Position numbers and translations under genes: made by a program
Assembly (NCBI GenBank): GCA_030867875.1
Contig: JAOWCC010000019.1
Span: 80,070,861-80,134,860 of the forward strand
Reading direction: 5' to 3'
From: Actinernus sp. WN-2022
Lineage: Eukaryota; Cnidaria; Anthozoa; Actiniaria; Actinernidae
DNA length: 64,000 nt
In this document: positions 45,588 to 55,436 of the stretch, in pieces
Layout: each line of letters begins with the position of its first letter
Position numbering within the stretch: the first letter of the stretch is position 1
Notes under the pieces: model-generated
Seen by the model: only the letters and a program-made list of their open reading frames with translations
Databases searched by the model: none
Told to the model about the DNA's origin: nothing

Positions 45588-45628
45588 TTTTTAACTGATG
45601 AAGGCTGAAAGCCGAAACGTTTTTAAAT
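45588..45628 (+). ncRNA. hammerhead-ribozyme-like motif, P1 right end
   Basis: CTGATGA (45595-45601) is followed by a 4-bp stem II (GGCT-GAA-AGCC) and GAAACGTT (45614-45621). Stem III would be the self-complementary ACGT, and flanking TTTTTAA and TTTAAA can form stem I, so the RNA would be a minimal type I hammerhead cut after ACGUU. Minimal type I hammerheads have been reported in Penelope-like elements. Activity is inferred, not shown. Confidence 0.75.
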
Positions 45629-45697
45629 ATATGGAACTGTGAGAAGTTGCCAGTTGTACTCCTGTAAATTCTTTGTATATATATATATATATATATA

Positions 45698-46310
45698 CAA
45701 TCATCCACATCTGTCCAATTCGCTAGGTTGAACAAAACATGGAATCATGATACAATGCGCCATCTCGGCTATCACCATAATGGCTTTATGGCAACTCTGC
45801 ACTTTGGACACAGGATGTACGGATACACATTGTAGGATTGCATTGTGAAGTCACCAGAGTGCTCAAACTGCGAGCAGCGAGCATAGCACAGTGCTAATAG
45901 TGAACGTCTCAGCGAGACTCTCCACCCAATCCATAAGAGTGCTCAAACTGCATGAGCAGTGAGCGTAATATATATATACAATCATCCACATCTGTCCAAT
46001 TCGCTAGGTTGAACAAAACATGGAATCATGATACAATGCGCCATCTCGGCTATCACCATAATGGCTTTATGGCAACTCTGCACTTTGGACACAGGATGTA
46101 CGGATACACATTGTAGGATTGCATTGTGAAGTCACCAGAGTGCTCAAACTGCGAGCAGCGAGCATAGCACAGTGCTAATAGTGAACGTCTCAGCGAGACT
46201 CTCCACCCAATCCATAAGAGTGCTCAAACTGCATGAGCAGTGAGCGTAATATATATATACAATCATCCACATCTGTCCAATTCGCTAGGTTGAACAAAAA
46301 ACATATATAA
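45698..46310 (+). repeat. 281-bp tandem duplication, 2.2 units
   Basis: CAATCATCCACATCTGTCC starts at 45698, 45979 and 46260. The first two units are essentially identical over 281 bp. The third stops after about 45 bp, where the minus-strand SINE tail begins. Each unit starts with an (AT)n run. Confidence 0.95.
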
Positions 46311-46401
46311 TAATCAGAATAAAGGTGAAAGAGAAAAATATGCCCTGAATGGGATTCGAACCCACGGCCTCGGTACACTAGTCCGATGTGTTAACCACTA
46401 C
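46290..46401 (-). mobile_element. tRNA-Thr-like SINE, truncated by P2
   Basis: On the minus strand it matches 63562-63665 base for base in the tRNA-like head and tail (TTTTTCTCTTTCACC, TTTATTCTGATTA). The head is cut after GTAGTGGTTAAC at 46401, where P2 sequence begins a few bases later, so P2 may have inserted into this SINE. Confidence 0.8.
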
Positions 46402-46461
46402 ATATATAGAGTTGAATAATGGTTTTGAGGTGAAGACAGAGAACTTCTTACTAATCCTTTA

Positions 46462-46508
46462 ATTAAAAAAACGTTTCGGCCGTTCGGCCTTCTTCAGTTA
46501 AAATTTGT
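46462..46508 (-). ncRNA. hammerhead-ribozyme-like motif, P2 left end
   Basis: Minus strand: CTGAAGA (fits CUGANGA), stem II GGCC-GAAC-GGCC, then GAAACGTT. Same layout as 61240-61285. Confidence 0.7.
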
Positions 46509-46877
46509 TTTAAAATGTTAAAAAGGTAGTTTTATATACTAACTGAATGATAAGAATCTACATAATATGAATAAAGTTCGACACGTAGAGAACTCTTGGG
46601 ATGAAACATAATAAGATATTTCTAATCTCTAAGGAGAAGTAAACTATTCTGAGAACGTGATTATGCATAGTAAAAGTTAGACATGTATACAGCTCTTGGG
46701 ATTAAGAATGATAGACTAATAAAATACTAGTAGTACTCCAAGTTATCGCTAATGAAAGAAGGATTAATTAACGACTCCAATAAAAAGTGAACTATTTAAA
46801 GACTGCGATTATGTAATAGACCAACAAAGTATCTTCTGCTATACAAAAGAAAGATTTCAAGTGTCGCAGTCATATGT

Positions 46878-47171
46878 CTAAGCATAATGAATCCTTTTCT
46901 TGGATTTGAACTCCTGTCTTTTGTTCAACCCGTCCGGTTGCAGAGTACGTAACTGTGCCGCCCAATATGCTTCTCTGGTCAATAATTTTCTATCAATCAT
47001 GTTTTTGTCCTTAATTTTTTCTATGCAAATAAAGCTGAAATCTGATAGAGAATGTGGGCTTTGATTGTAGTGGATAGCTACTTCGCATGTTTTCTTGTTG
47101 GTACTCATAGAGGACTTATGATTTCGAAATCTAATTTTGAATTGCGTTGAAGTGGAACCCACATATTGTAG
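46878..47171 (-). pseudogene. P2 minus copy, end of GIY-YIG domain
   Basis: Carries the last about 95 codons of the protein (YVGSTSTQF, FRNHKSSM, TREAYWAAQL, DGLNKRQEF), identical to the plus copy. It is severed from the rest of the gene by DIRS element A, which entered between the Lys and Leu codons of the CKLQYVG segment. Confidence 0.95.
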
Positions 47172-47354
47172 ATGTATTTATGCTCGGGACTGTTATTGCA
47201 GTGCAACTAGATTACGTAAGAGTACATTCCACACTTGTTTATACGCTTTTGTTATTCAAACAGATATAAGTCATGTCGCAATCAAGTTTTATACTCTTAG
47301 GACAGTCAGTGTAACGGATCAAACGACAGTTAATTTGTTCCTTAATTTCCATAG

Positions 47355-47618
47355 ATTATAAGAAGTCAAACGCCCCCTACTGGTTTTACTGCTGTCTCTT
47401 CTATTTCACCGGGAAATTTCAATAATTTTCGTCCGTCAACAACGAGAAAAGTTTTTGGTAAAAGCCAGAACGACGTCTGTTTCGCCTGTGGCAAGACAGG
47501 TCATTGGAGGAACAACTGCCCAAACTCCAGTGCTTACTTCTCACCAGGACCGTCCTACACGTACAGTAACTACAGGGATTATACAAACAAGACCAGCGGT
47601 ACAAGTGGGCAGCACTAA
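47355..47618 (+). CDS. DIRS A gag C-terminal part, zinc knuckle
   Basis: An open frame of 87 codons with the CCHC zinc knuckle CFACGKTGHWRNNC (47478-47519), then a Ser/Tyr-rich tail and TAA. It has no recognisable N-terminal gag part and no clear ATG, so it is either a remnant or read through from upstream. It overlaps the RT frame that begins before its end, the usual gag/pol overlap. It would bind element RNA. Confidence 0.75.
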   Translation: MIRSQTPPTGFTAVSSISPGNFNNFRPSTTRKVFGKSQNDVCFACGKTGHWRNNCPNSSAYFSPGPSYTYSNYRDYTNKTSGTSGQH

Positions 47619-48033
47619 ATTCATCGCCCAGAATAAAGTAGTAAGAGAAATCATTGAAGGTAACCAGTATTTTCAGTACGTTAATGGGAGAGATTTCGAA
47701 TTTGAGGGCAGTTTGGATACTAATCCTACAGGCCTTACTGCCTTAACAGTTAAAGGCAGGCTCAGAAAATATATCAAGTTTTGGAAGGATACGCTTACAG
47801 CTAGTAACTTCATTATCAATACTATTGATAAAGGTTATGTTATTCCGTTCATTAACACGCCACAACCTGCTAGATTTAAGAACAATAATTCGGCAAACAA
47901 GCATTCTAAATTTGTAACTGAATCTATAATAGAACTTGTTCAATCAGGCTGTGTTATAGAAGTCGTAATCCCTCCGATCGTGATAAACCCATTATCTGTA
48001 TCGGTACAAACGTCGGGCAAGAAAAGGTTGACT
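47455..48033 (+). CDS. DIRS A reverse transcriptase, N-terminal half
   Basis: In the frame that overlaps gag, GYVIPFINTPQPARFKNNNS and LVQSGCVIEVV lead to NPLSVSVQTSGKKRLT, the standard DIRS RT entry. The frame is cut after the Thr codon ACT (48031-48033), and the rest resumes in the same frame at 53091. Joined across the insertion the reading would be uninterrupted, so element A's pol was intact when B landed. Confidence 0.85.
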
Positions 48034-48126
48034 CCCTTCTAAATCCCTGTTTCTCTCCCCAAACCCCATTAACACACACACAACATTTGGGTGTGGTCCG
48101 CTCTCGAGGCAGCACGGCAGCATCAA
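48034..48126 (-). repeat. DIRS B terminal repeat B2
   Basis: Starts CCCTTCTAAATCCCTG on the plus strand; identical to 49561-49653 up to GGCAGCATC. Confidence 0.9.
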
Positions 48127-48339
48127 TTGTTTATTGTATACATCTATACAATGGTACACAGACCATTACGTTATCTTATTCGTCATATTACGTATTCTTA
48201 ATTCAAGAACAACATTATGTTCAACAGAACTATAAGGGGTAGTGGACACCAGCTGGGTGAAAAACCTCCCCACGCGTCCACTGCTTCTGGGAGGAAAACC
48301 CCGGGCCAGCTGTACCCCTTAAACAACCCCCGGGCTAGT

Positions 48340-49305
48340 TCACTGATTAGATTACTAAAGCCTTGGAACTGATAAACAGGAGGCAAATGAATCTTTCACA
48401 TAACCGTCTTTAGCAGTCTAACTATATAAGCCATCGACCATGTCTTTTGAAAAGTCCATCAGACACACCTGCACAAGCTTCAGCCGAAGCACCGCCACTT
48501 CTAAGACTGAGTGCCTATTTTTGAGATCTCTGGAACTATGCCTTAAAAAAAAACCTCAATGACTAAGTCTAGAGTAACTTAACCTTTGGCCTCTAGGTCT
48601 AAGATCATAACCAATTTTTCATTGGATAACTGGCAAAAAACAACAACAAGCAAAACAAAAATGAGACTCACTGCTCTAATTAGCCTTATCTAAATATTGG
48701 GACATCATAGCTACAGGGCAAGTAGATTAACCCAACGAAGCCAGAACAACGCAAACACCGTCTCTTAGTTGATCTGTCTTAGAAGACTTATCGAAATTTA
48801 TAAATAATTATCTACAAACTGATATCTGACCTAATGAGGTGAGCAAATTCATCAAACCGTAGAAAAGCAGAAAAATATAATAAACGTTGTAGAGACACTG
48901 AGCGAATGTCATACAAGGATGCCGACGGCTCATCCTTATCTAACACTAGCTATCCCAACTGCGTAGCAGTGATAGGCTCCTTCTTGACCTTTGGACGAGA
49001 TAACAACGTTTTGCACCGGCCAGCACTTCTTTCACCCGGGGATGATCTTTCGGGGACTGTTCCCCAGCAATCTGATGTACCCAAGCGAGGCCGTGAACTG
49101 CCGACTCCAGCAGGGAAACTGTCTCAGCATCAGTCATTAAAAACCGCAAACAGAGAGCGATATGATCAGGGGAAGCTGGAAAACACTGAAGACGATGAGA
49201 AGTGGCCCAACTTTTCCACCTGTATAATGAAGCGGAATACTTGGAAGCAGTAATAGCTGCCCTCTCACCTAGAACACATCTGGAAGTGACTCGGCTAGAG
49301 CACAT
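48340..49305 (-). pseudogene. DIRS B tyrosine recombinase, decayed
   Basis: The N-terminal region is readable at 49305-48946 (SLLESAVHGLAWVHQIAG, DHPRVKEVLAGAKR). Further pieces appear in shifting frames: FDEFAHLIRSDISF, QLRDGVCVV, TCPVAMMSQYLDKAN, then RSGGASAEACAGVSDGLFKR with HGRW, and finally a KDGYV-like block. Arg II, HGRW and Tyr regions can all be recognised, but at least three frame changes and stops separate them, so no enzyme is made. Confidence 0.85.
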
Positions 49306-49376
49306 AATGTATCATCCTGCTGAGGAATAGAAGTACTCAAAACTATAAATAAATAATAAAACAAAAATAAAAAATA

Positions 49377-49653
49377 AAAATAAGCGCACATGCTACACGC
49401 TGCTGATAAGCGAGACCGAGATGAAAGACCTTGTGATTTCAACCCTTAAGTACTGCCATCAGACACGGTGCATTCCATCGCACCTTCCTATCAAAACAGG
49501 ATACCGATGGGAGCTCATTTTCCTGCTAATTCCCACGGTCAACCGCAGAAAAATACCGCTCCCTTCTAAATCCCTGTTTCTCTCCCCAAACCCCATTAAC
49601 ACACACACAACATTTGGGTGTGGTCCGCTCTCGAGGCAGCACGGCAGCATCGC
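49377..49653 (-). repeat. DIRS B internal repeat junction A2/B1
   Basis: 49377-49560 repeats the right end (52911-53090); 49561-49653 repeats the left end (48034-48126). They meet at AAATACC-GCT-CCCTTCT. Confidence 0.9.
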
Positions 49654-49739
49654 CCGAGATTTCGAGAACGGGATCTGCAACTGGCTAACTAAACAGTCGG
49701 AACTAATTATGTTGCTAAACCACTCCCTGAGATGAATAA

Positions 49740-50260
49740 ATATCCGCCCACTGTCTAAACTCAGTGCCACCCACTGACACAATAATAACAATAAAGCCAG
49801 CCACTAGCTAAACTCAGTGTCACTCACTGGCACAATAAAGCCACCCACTGGCTAAACTCAGTGCCACCCACTGACACAATAGTAACAATAAAGCCAGCCA
49901 CTAGCTAAACTCAGTGTCACTCACTGGCACAATAAAGCCACCCACTGTCTAAACTCAGTGCCACCCACTGACACAATAATAACAATAAAGCCAGCCACTA
50001 GCTAAAGTCAGTGTCACTCACTGGCACAATAAAGCCACCCACTGTCTAAACTCAGTGCCACCCACTGACACAATAATAACAATAAAGCCACCCACTGGCT
50101 AAACTCAGTGCCACCCACTGGCACAAAAAAGCCACCCACTGGCACAAAAAAGCCACCCACTGGCACAATAAAGCCACCCACTGGCACAATAAAAGACACC
50201 CGCTGTTAAAGCTCGGTGCCACTCACTGGCACGATGAAAACCACCCACTGGCTAAGTAAT
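49740..50260. repeat. CCCACTGGCACAATAAAG minisatellite inside DIRS B
   Basis: CAATAAAGCCACCCACTG and CTAAACTCAGTGCCACCCAC words alternate in nested units of about 26, 52 and 108 bp across about 520 bp between B's C-terminal domain and its repeat junction. Confidence 0.9.
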
Positions 50261-50295
50261 TGGCTCCGTCTGACAAAAAGCGAATTTATAGTCAC

Positions 50296-51990
50296 TTACC
50301 AGACCGGACCTACATAAAAGGCTGCACAACAACCCACATTAACGGTGCAAAAGCCATAGTTGAAGAAATGAGCTCTTCTGAAATTAATTCTGATGGCTAA
50401 AACTCTGAAATAGAGATTGTCTCTACCAAAAACACCAGAGCAGTGTCGACCGACGCAGAATGTAGATGTATCAGTGGGGAGGTCAACCCAGTCACACACG
50501 GGGGAAGCGAAGTGAAGACCATCCGAAGTGAAGAGAGGCCAAAACGGAGCAGAACGCCAAAGAGGAACCACTAACGTACCTTGCGCACCTCAAGACGTCA
50601 TATGCTTCAGAACTCTTGGAATCAAATCAGGCGGAGGACCAATTTATTTTTATTTTTTATATAATCCCAAGATCTAGAACAAGTATCCATAGCTTCACAA
50701 CTGGAGTTCTAAAACCTAGAATCAATCTTGGTAACACGACTATTTTCATCAGCATACGATGAATAGAATGTGAACCCAACTAGAATCTATAAAAAATGAA
50801 AGATATGAGGGAGATAGACCCATCATGCTCGCACGTAACAATTCTACTCAGATAGTCCGCTTTCTCATTCTCAGATCTGGGAATCACAGTGACTCGATAG
50901 AAATGACAACAGTATACAACTGCTTAGCCTCCTCCTGAAGGTGCGGCCTTCTGCCTAAATCGATTATGCGTGTGACATTCTGATTGTCAGTATACCACTT
51001 AACACATAACTCTCTTTCAGGCGAGGTGCAACTGACTGCAAAAACCTTGCGTACAGCTAAAATCTCCCGCATCTGTTTCCTTGAAAACTGTCCCAAACGC
51101 CTTGTGCAACGATCTGTGAGCCTAATTCCACTGTATAGCCACCATACCCAGTGTCGCTAGCATCTGGAAAAAAGTTAAAGCAACCCGCACTGCGCTGGAT
51201 TTGAAGCAAATTGGGCGGCTATTTAGACAACTAAGTTATAAAACCAAAGCTGCATTTCATCTTACGAACCGACATTTGATCATTGATGAAAAACCCCGCA
51301 GATACCAATCGGATCGGTAGGTGTAATTAAATTCTTGGGCCGAGACGAAATCGCGGTATCCGCCAATACTGTCGTCCAAGAAAACTGACCACAATGCGGA
51401 GACCCCTCCAGTGACGTACAAACGAACGCATAAGTTTAGTGAAAATGTACGGCGCTGAAGTTAAACCAAATGGTAAGGCTGCAAAAATAAAATACTGATG
51501 CAGAAACCTACACACCATGAAAAACCTATAGGTATTGCCTGTGGCCAGGAATATTTCAACGTGATGAAAGCCAGATTTAAAGTCAAACGTGAAGAAGAAA
51601 TAACCCGATTGGAAAAATTCAAAAACCGTACAAATGTCTTCATATCTAACCGACTGTTTCCAAATAAACTGTTGAAATATGACAAGTCCAAAATAAGTCA
51701 AAACTTTCCGCTAGCTTGCAAAGCTGGATGCAGAGGATTACTATACTCTGGAGGCTTTCCCGGAGGCTTTACAACTTCCAAGACACAGACTCGTTCAATA
51801 AATTCGGCGATTGCATCATCTACAAAATCTTGCATTTGTAAGCGGAAGCACTATTAGGGATAGCGTAACCACCAGGTAAGACAATAAACGGAATTTTGCA
51901 ACCTTCAACAATAGTGTGAATGATAAAACTAGAGGCATGCATAGAATTAGACCAAAAATCAACAGTCCCTAATAGAACTAACTCTGAATA
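50296..51990 (-). pseudogene. DIRS B RT, RNase H and C-terminal domain, decayed
   Basis: Read on the minus strand: RT entry (FVDDAIAEFIERVCVLEVVK, YSNPLHPALQASGKF) then a stop, and LILDLSYFNSLFGN. The best frame is 51701-51327 (FFTFDFKSGFHHVEI, FAALPFGLTSAPYIFTKLM). The catalytic YLDD is lost to a frameshift (reads SFLGR). RNase H remains at 51096-50884 (WYTDNQNVTRI) and near 50860-50820 (IPRSENEKADYLSR). The C-terminal domain is at 50571-50296 (PLWRSAPFWPLF). Multiple frameshifts and stops; inactive. Confidence 0.88.
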
Positions 51991-52205
51991 AACTAATTAC
52001 CAACAGATCGCTCAAATTCAAATGAAACATTTAGTGAACTTATCTGATTTTGCAACCTTCAACAATAGTGTGAATGATAAAACTAAAGTATGCATAGAAT
52101 TAGACCAAAAATCAACAGTCCCTAATATAATAGAGCTAACTCTGAATAAACTAATTACCAGCAGATCGCTCAAATTCAAATGAATCACTTAGTGAACTTA
52201 TCTGA
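51893..52205. repeat. 154-bp tandem duplication in DIRS B
   Basis: TTTTGCAACCTTCAACAATA begins at about 51894 and again at 52048, with the copies differing at a few bases and a small indel (CTAGAGGCATGC against CTAAAGTATGC). It lies between gag and RT of element B. Confidence 0.9.
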
Positions 52206-52907
52206 TTTGTTTGTAGATTGCCAATGGAAGCTTGGACAAGCATTCCTCCAGTGCCCTTCAATTCCACAGGCGAAGCAAAACTCCTCTCTTTCTGAAGTCT
52301 CCAGGCGTAAAGGACCTTGACGAAATACCTCGAATTGTCCTCCTGAACCCACGAGCTTGTGAGGAATGCGCGGATACGCTAACTACTTCACCAGAATAAG
52401 GCGGCTTCGAAAAGCTGAACTGATTCTTCCTAGCTTTGGCTACTTTTTTAGCGTCAACAACAGCCTTCTATGCATTTTTTTTTTCCCGCTTTAGAAATTC
52501 GTTTTTTATCCTTAGGGTTGTCAGCCAGATCATCCGTTGAATAAGCCGAGCAGAGGCTGTCGTCCAGCCACACTCCGACCGATCAGCTATTTGATTTGCT
52601 TTTTGGCAAACTACCACAAACTGTATGCCTTCTTGAAGCTCATACTTGGCCTTTTCGAACTTGCTTCTGTCAATGGCTGCACTAGCTGCTTCAAACTTGG
52701 ACTCAACTGCCTCGTTGAACTGGAACTGCACATTCCATTTTTCCATTTGTACGGAGCGACTTGTTTTACTTTCTTAACAACGGTTTCCACGCATGTCTCT
52801 TGATCTACAAAAATACTTCTTTTAAGAACGTTAATCTTAATATCCACTTGTTCAAGAATCTTTTGCCGTGAACTAGCCAAAATTTCGATAAACTCTTCCT
52901 TGTCCAT
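52190..52907 (-). pseudogene. DIRS B gag with zinc knuckle, decayed
   Basis: Starts at ATG (52905-52907): MDKEEFIEILASSRQ, then VVKKVKQVAPYKWKNG. After a frameshift near 52740 comes QFQFNEAVESKFEAA, EKAKYELQEGIQ and ANQIADRSECGW (the conserved DIRS gag block around ADRSE.GW). Further shifts lead to the CCHC knuckle CFACGIEGHWRNAC near 52215-52275. This N-terminal gag is what element A lacks. Confidence 0.88.
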
Positions 52908-52910
52908 GCT

Positions 52911-53090
52911 AAATAAGCGCACATGCTACACGCTGCTGAGAAGCGAGACCGAGATGAAAGACCTTGTGATTTCAACCCTTAAGTACTGCCATCAGACACG
53001 GTGCATTCCATCGCACCTTCCTATCAAAACAGGATACCGATGGGAGCTCATTTTCCTGCTAATTCCCACGGTCAACCGCAGAAAAATACC
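52911..53090 (-). repeat. DIRS B terminal repeat A1
   Basis: Matches 49377-49560; the clearest difference is GAGAAGCG here against GATAAGCG there. Ends ...GCAGAAAAATACC at the boundary with element A. Confidence 0.9.
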
Positions 53091-54713
53091 GTCCTCGATC
53101 TAAGACATGCTAACTTCCACATATGGAAGCAAAAGATCAAGTTTGAAGATATCAGAGTAGCCAATAATTATCTTCCGTATGATAATTTCATGTTTAAATT
53201 TGATCTTAAGTCCGGCTACCATCATATCGATATAATGGTAGAACATCAATCTTTTCTTGGATTTTCTTGGTGTTTCAATGGAGTATGTAAATTCTTTGTT
53301 TTTACGGTTCTTCCATTTGGTCTTTCGTCTGCTCCATTTATTTTCACGAAAGTGGTCCGTGAATTAGTTAAATATTGGAGAAAGCATTTTGTCAGAATTA
53401 CAGTGTATCTCGATGATGGTCTCGGTTCAGCTAGAGATTGGGCAAGTTGCGAGAGGTCGTCTAATTTTGTAGAGAAGGTTCTGAAGTTGTCGGGTTTTCT
53501 GCCTAATGATAAGAAGTCAGTCTGGCAGCCTACAACCAAATTAGAGTGGTTGGGATACACGATAGATTTGTCTACTCACGTTATTGCTATTCCCACAGAT
53601 AGAATTCACAGTACTCAGCAGATTATTGATAATATTCTTTTGCATTCTTTCAGTACAGCCAGAAAAGTGGCACAATTCGTAGGAAAAGTTATTTCCATGG
53701 GTTTTGTACTTGGTAATATTACTCGTATTATGACCAGATATTCTCATTTCGATATTTTGAGAAGATTTTCGTGGGATACGAGGATTGAATTATCGAGCTC
53801 TACTCTAATAGAGTTAACTTTCTGGAAAAACAATATATTGTTGTTGAACAGTAAACGCATGCTTAAGCAGCGATTTGTTTATTCTAGAATATGTTATTCT
53901 GACGCGAGCTCTACCGGTTGTGCAAGCTACATCTTAGAATTTCATAACGCAATTGCTCATAAGATGTGGAGCGACATGGAAGCTCAACGTAGCTCTTCTT
54001 ACAGAGAACTTTATGCCATCTCCCTCGGTATGGAGTCCTTCATTAATATGTTGAAAGGTCAAACGATTATATGGTATACCGAAAATCAAAGCGTTTCGAG
54101 AATAGTCGAAGTAGGTAGCATGAAGGAAGACTTACAATGCATCGCTCTTCGTATTTTCAAGATATGTGTACAACATAATATCCGACTCCAGGTGGAATGG
54201 ATCCCTAGATCACTTAATGAAAGAGCAGATTTTTTGAGCAAAATCGTAGACTACGACGATTGGCGAGTTAGATCGAGATACTTCTGTGTGATTGAGGACA
54301 GGTGGGGTCCACATTCTGTCGATAGATTCGCAAATCATGAAAATACACAATTACCTCGTTTTAACAGCAGGTTTTGGTGCCCGGGCACTGAAGTAGTAGA
54401 CTCGTTTTCGGTTTCTTGGGCGAATGAAAATAATTGGGTAGTCCCGCCTATTTTCCTCATCCCTAGAGTTATTAATTACATCGTTGCCACAGGGTGTAGA
54501 GGTACCCTTATGGTACCAAAATGGCCTTCTGCCGTATTCTGGCCTATGGTGTACACAGATAGAGGGTTATCGTACATATTTACTGATATATGTGAAATCC
54601 CGTGTGGTACAGAGCTGGTGTTTGAATTTGGCCATAACAAGAAATCTTTGTTTGGTTCACCTGAATTTCGCTCCGGTGTCCTTTTCCTAAGGTTTCATAG
54701 CAGAACTGATTGA
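53091..54713 (+). CDS. DIRS A RT (rest), RNase H and C-terminal domain
   Basis: Starts with VLDLRHANFHIWKQKIKFED, then FKFDLKSGYHHIDI (RT block A), FTVLPFGLSSAPFIFTKV (block B) and VYLDDGLG (catalytic YLDD, near 53406). RNase H follows: YSDASSTGCASY, SSSYRELYAISLG, WYTENQSVSRI (TEN where element B has TDN) and ERADFLSKI. The C-terminal DRFANHENTQLPRFNSRFWC, ENNWVVPP and GTLMVPKWPSAVFWP belong to the domain that follows RNase H in DIRS elements. No stop until TGA at 54711-54713. The ATG at 53001 belongs to the repeat of element B, not to A. Confidence 0.9.
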   Translation, partial: VLDLRHANFHIWKQKIKFEDIRVANNYLPYDNFMFKFDLKSGYHHIDIMVEHQSFLGFSWCFNGVCKFFVFTVLPFGLSSAPFIFTKVVRELVKYWRKHFVRITVYLDDGLGSARDWASCERSSNFVEKVLKLSGFLPNDKKSVWQPTTKLEWLGYTIDLSTHVIAIPTDRIHSTQQIIDNILLHSFSTARKVAQFVGKVISMGFVLGNITRIMTRYSHFDILRRFSWDTRIELSSSTLIELTFWKNNILLLNSKRMLKQRFVYSRICYSDASSTGCASYILEFHNAIAHKMWSDMEAQRSSSYRELYAISLGMESFINMLKGQTIIWYTENQSVSRIVEVGSMKEDLQCIALRIFKICVQHNIRLQVEWIPRSLNERADFLSKIVDYDDWRVRSRYFCVIEDRWGPHSVDRFANHENTQLPRFNSRFWCPGTEVVDSFSVSWANENNWVVPPIFLIPRVINYIVATGCRGTLMVPKWPSAVFWPMVYTDRGLSYIFTDICEIPCGTELVFEFGHNKKSLFGSPEFRSGVLFLRFHSRTD

Positions 54714-55436
54714 CGAATATCGGAGGACAATTTATCTTGCATAAAGTTGCATGATCATGGTTTGCGGTATTTAGTTGGATGTTTCAGATCAAGCGCCCAC
54801 CTGGACGTTATCTACGTTATATTGATACGCAATAACTAGGGTCCACTTGGAACCTGACTGAAATATGTAAATATTACTACTTTGGTTACTTATACACGTA
54901 CGACTTAGCGAGATCATTTGATATTTTGAACCTGAGCTACCTGGCATGTTAACCATTTGGTGTTAGTTGACACAAGTCATATCGGATTCACCTGGATCCT
55001 AGTTTGTTGAGTAAGTCGAAGAAACTACTTAGTTTCCGTTATTAATTAATTATATTATTTGTATGCATTTACTGGGACCACCTGGTCATTATTGTTTTAT
55101 CTGTAAAGTCCCACTTGGGTTGTAATCAAGATTGAAGTTCAATAACAACAACAAAAACAAACACAACAACAACAAAATCCCACTTGGGTTCTCAGATTTA
55201 CATCTGTTATCTAGGTTGCTATTGGCGACAACTGTTTGGGCCGCCTTTTGTTCGAAACGAAAGATAGAGTACATCGACAACCGATATAATCTCTATACAA
55301 TTACATTTTTTCGTTTATATATCCCTTTAGATATGGTTAAAGGTATATTTATGATTAATATATTCTTATTATTATACTTTGATCAGATATTACTTCAGCT
55401 GTATACCAGGAAGGAAATGGTCAGACGGATCAGAAG
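54714..55436 (+). other. DIRS A spacer between RNase H and recombinase
   Basis: About 720 bp without recognised coding content. CCACTTGG/ACCTGG words recur (54800-55190). In element B the equivalent place holds a repeat junction; none is visible here. Confidence 0.5.

Larger units (their letters stand above)
43851..45680 (-). mobile_element. Penelope-like element P1, inverted ends
   Basis: The left end (43851-44251) and right end (45271-45680) are about 400-bp inverted copies that include the 3' UTR and the last few codons of the protein. Between them lies a 5'-truncated minus-strand gene (44226-45293). Such pseudo-LTRs in inverted orientation are a known Penelope arrangement. Both ends carry a hammerhead-like core. 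(AT)n lies on either side, consistent with insertion in a microsatellite. Confidence 0.9.
48034..53090 (-). mobile_element. DIRS-type retroelement B with split direct repeats
   Basis: On the minus strand: repeat A1 (53090-52911), gag, RT, RNase H, C-terminal domain, repeats B1 (49653-49561) and A2 (49560-49377), tyrosine recombinase, repeat B2 (48126-48034). A1/A2 differ at about one base in 175; B1/B2 are identical over about 90 bp. The A2-B1 junction joins the two element ends through GCT, as a circular intermediate would. It sits between the ACT and GTC codons of element A's RT with no duplication. The coding body is badly decayed. Confidence 0.88.

Noticed and set aside
53001..53090. ATG at 53001 as the start of DIRS A pol
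   Set aside because: Residues 1-30 translate the terminal repeat of element B. The true frame comes from 48033.
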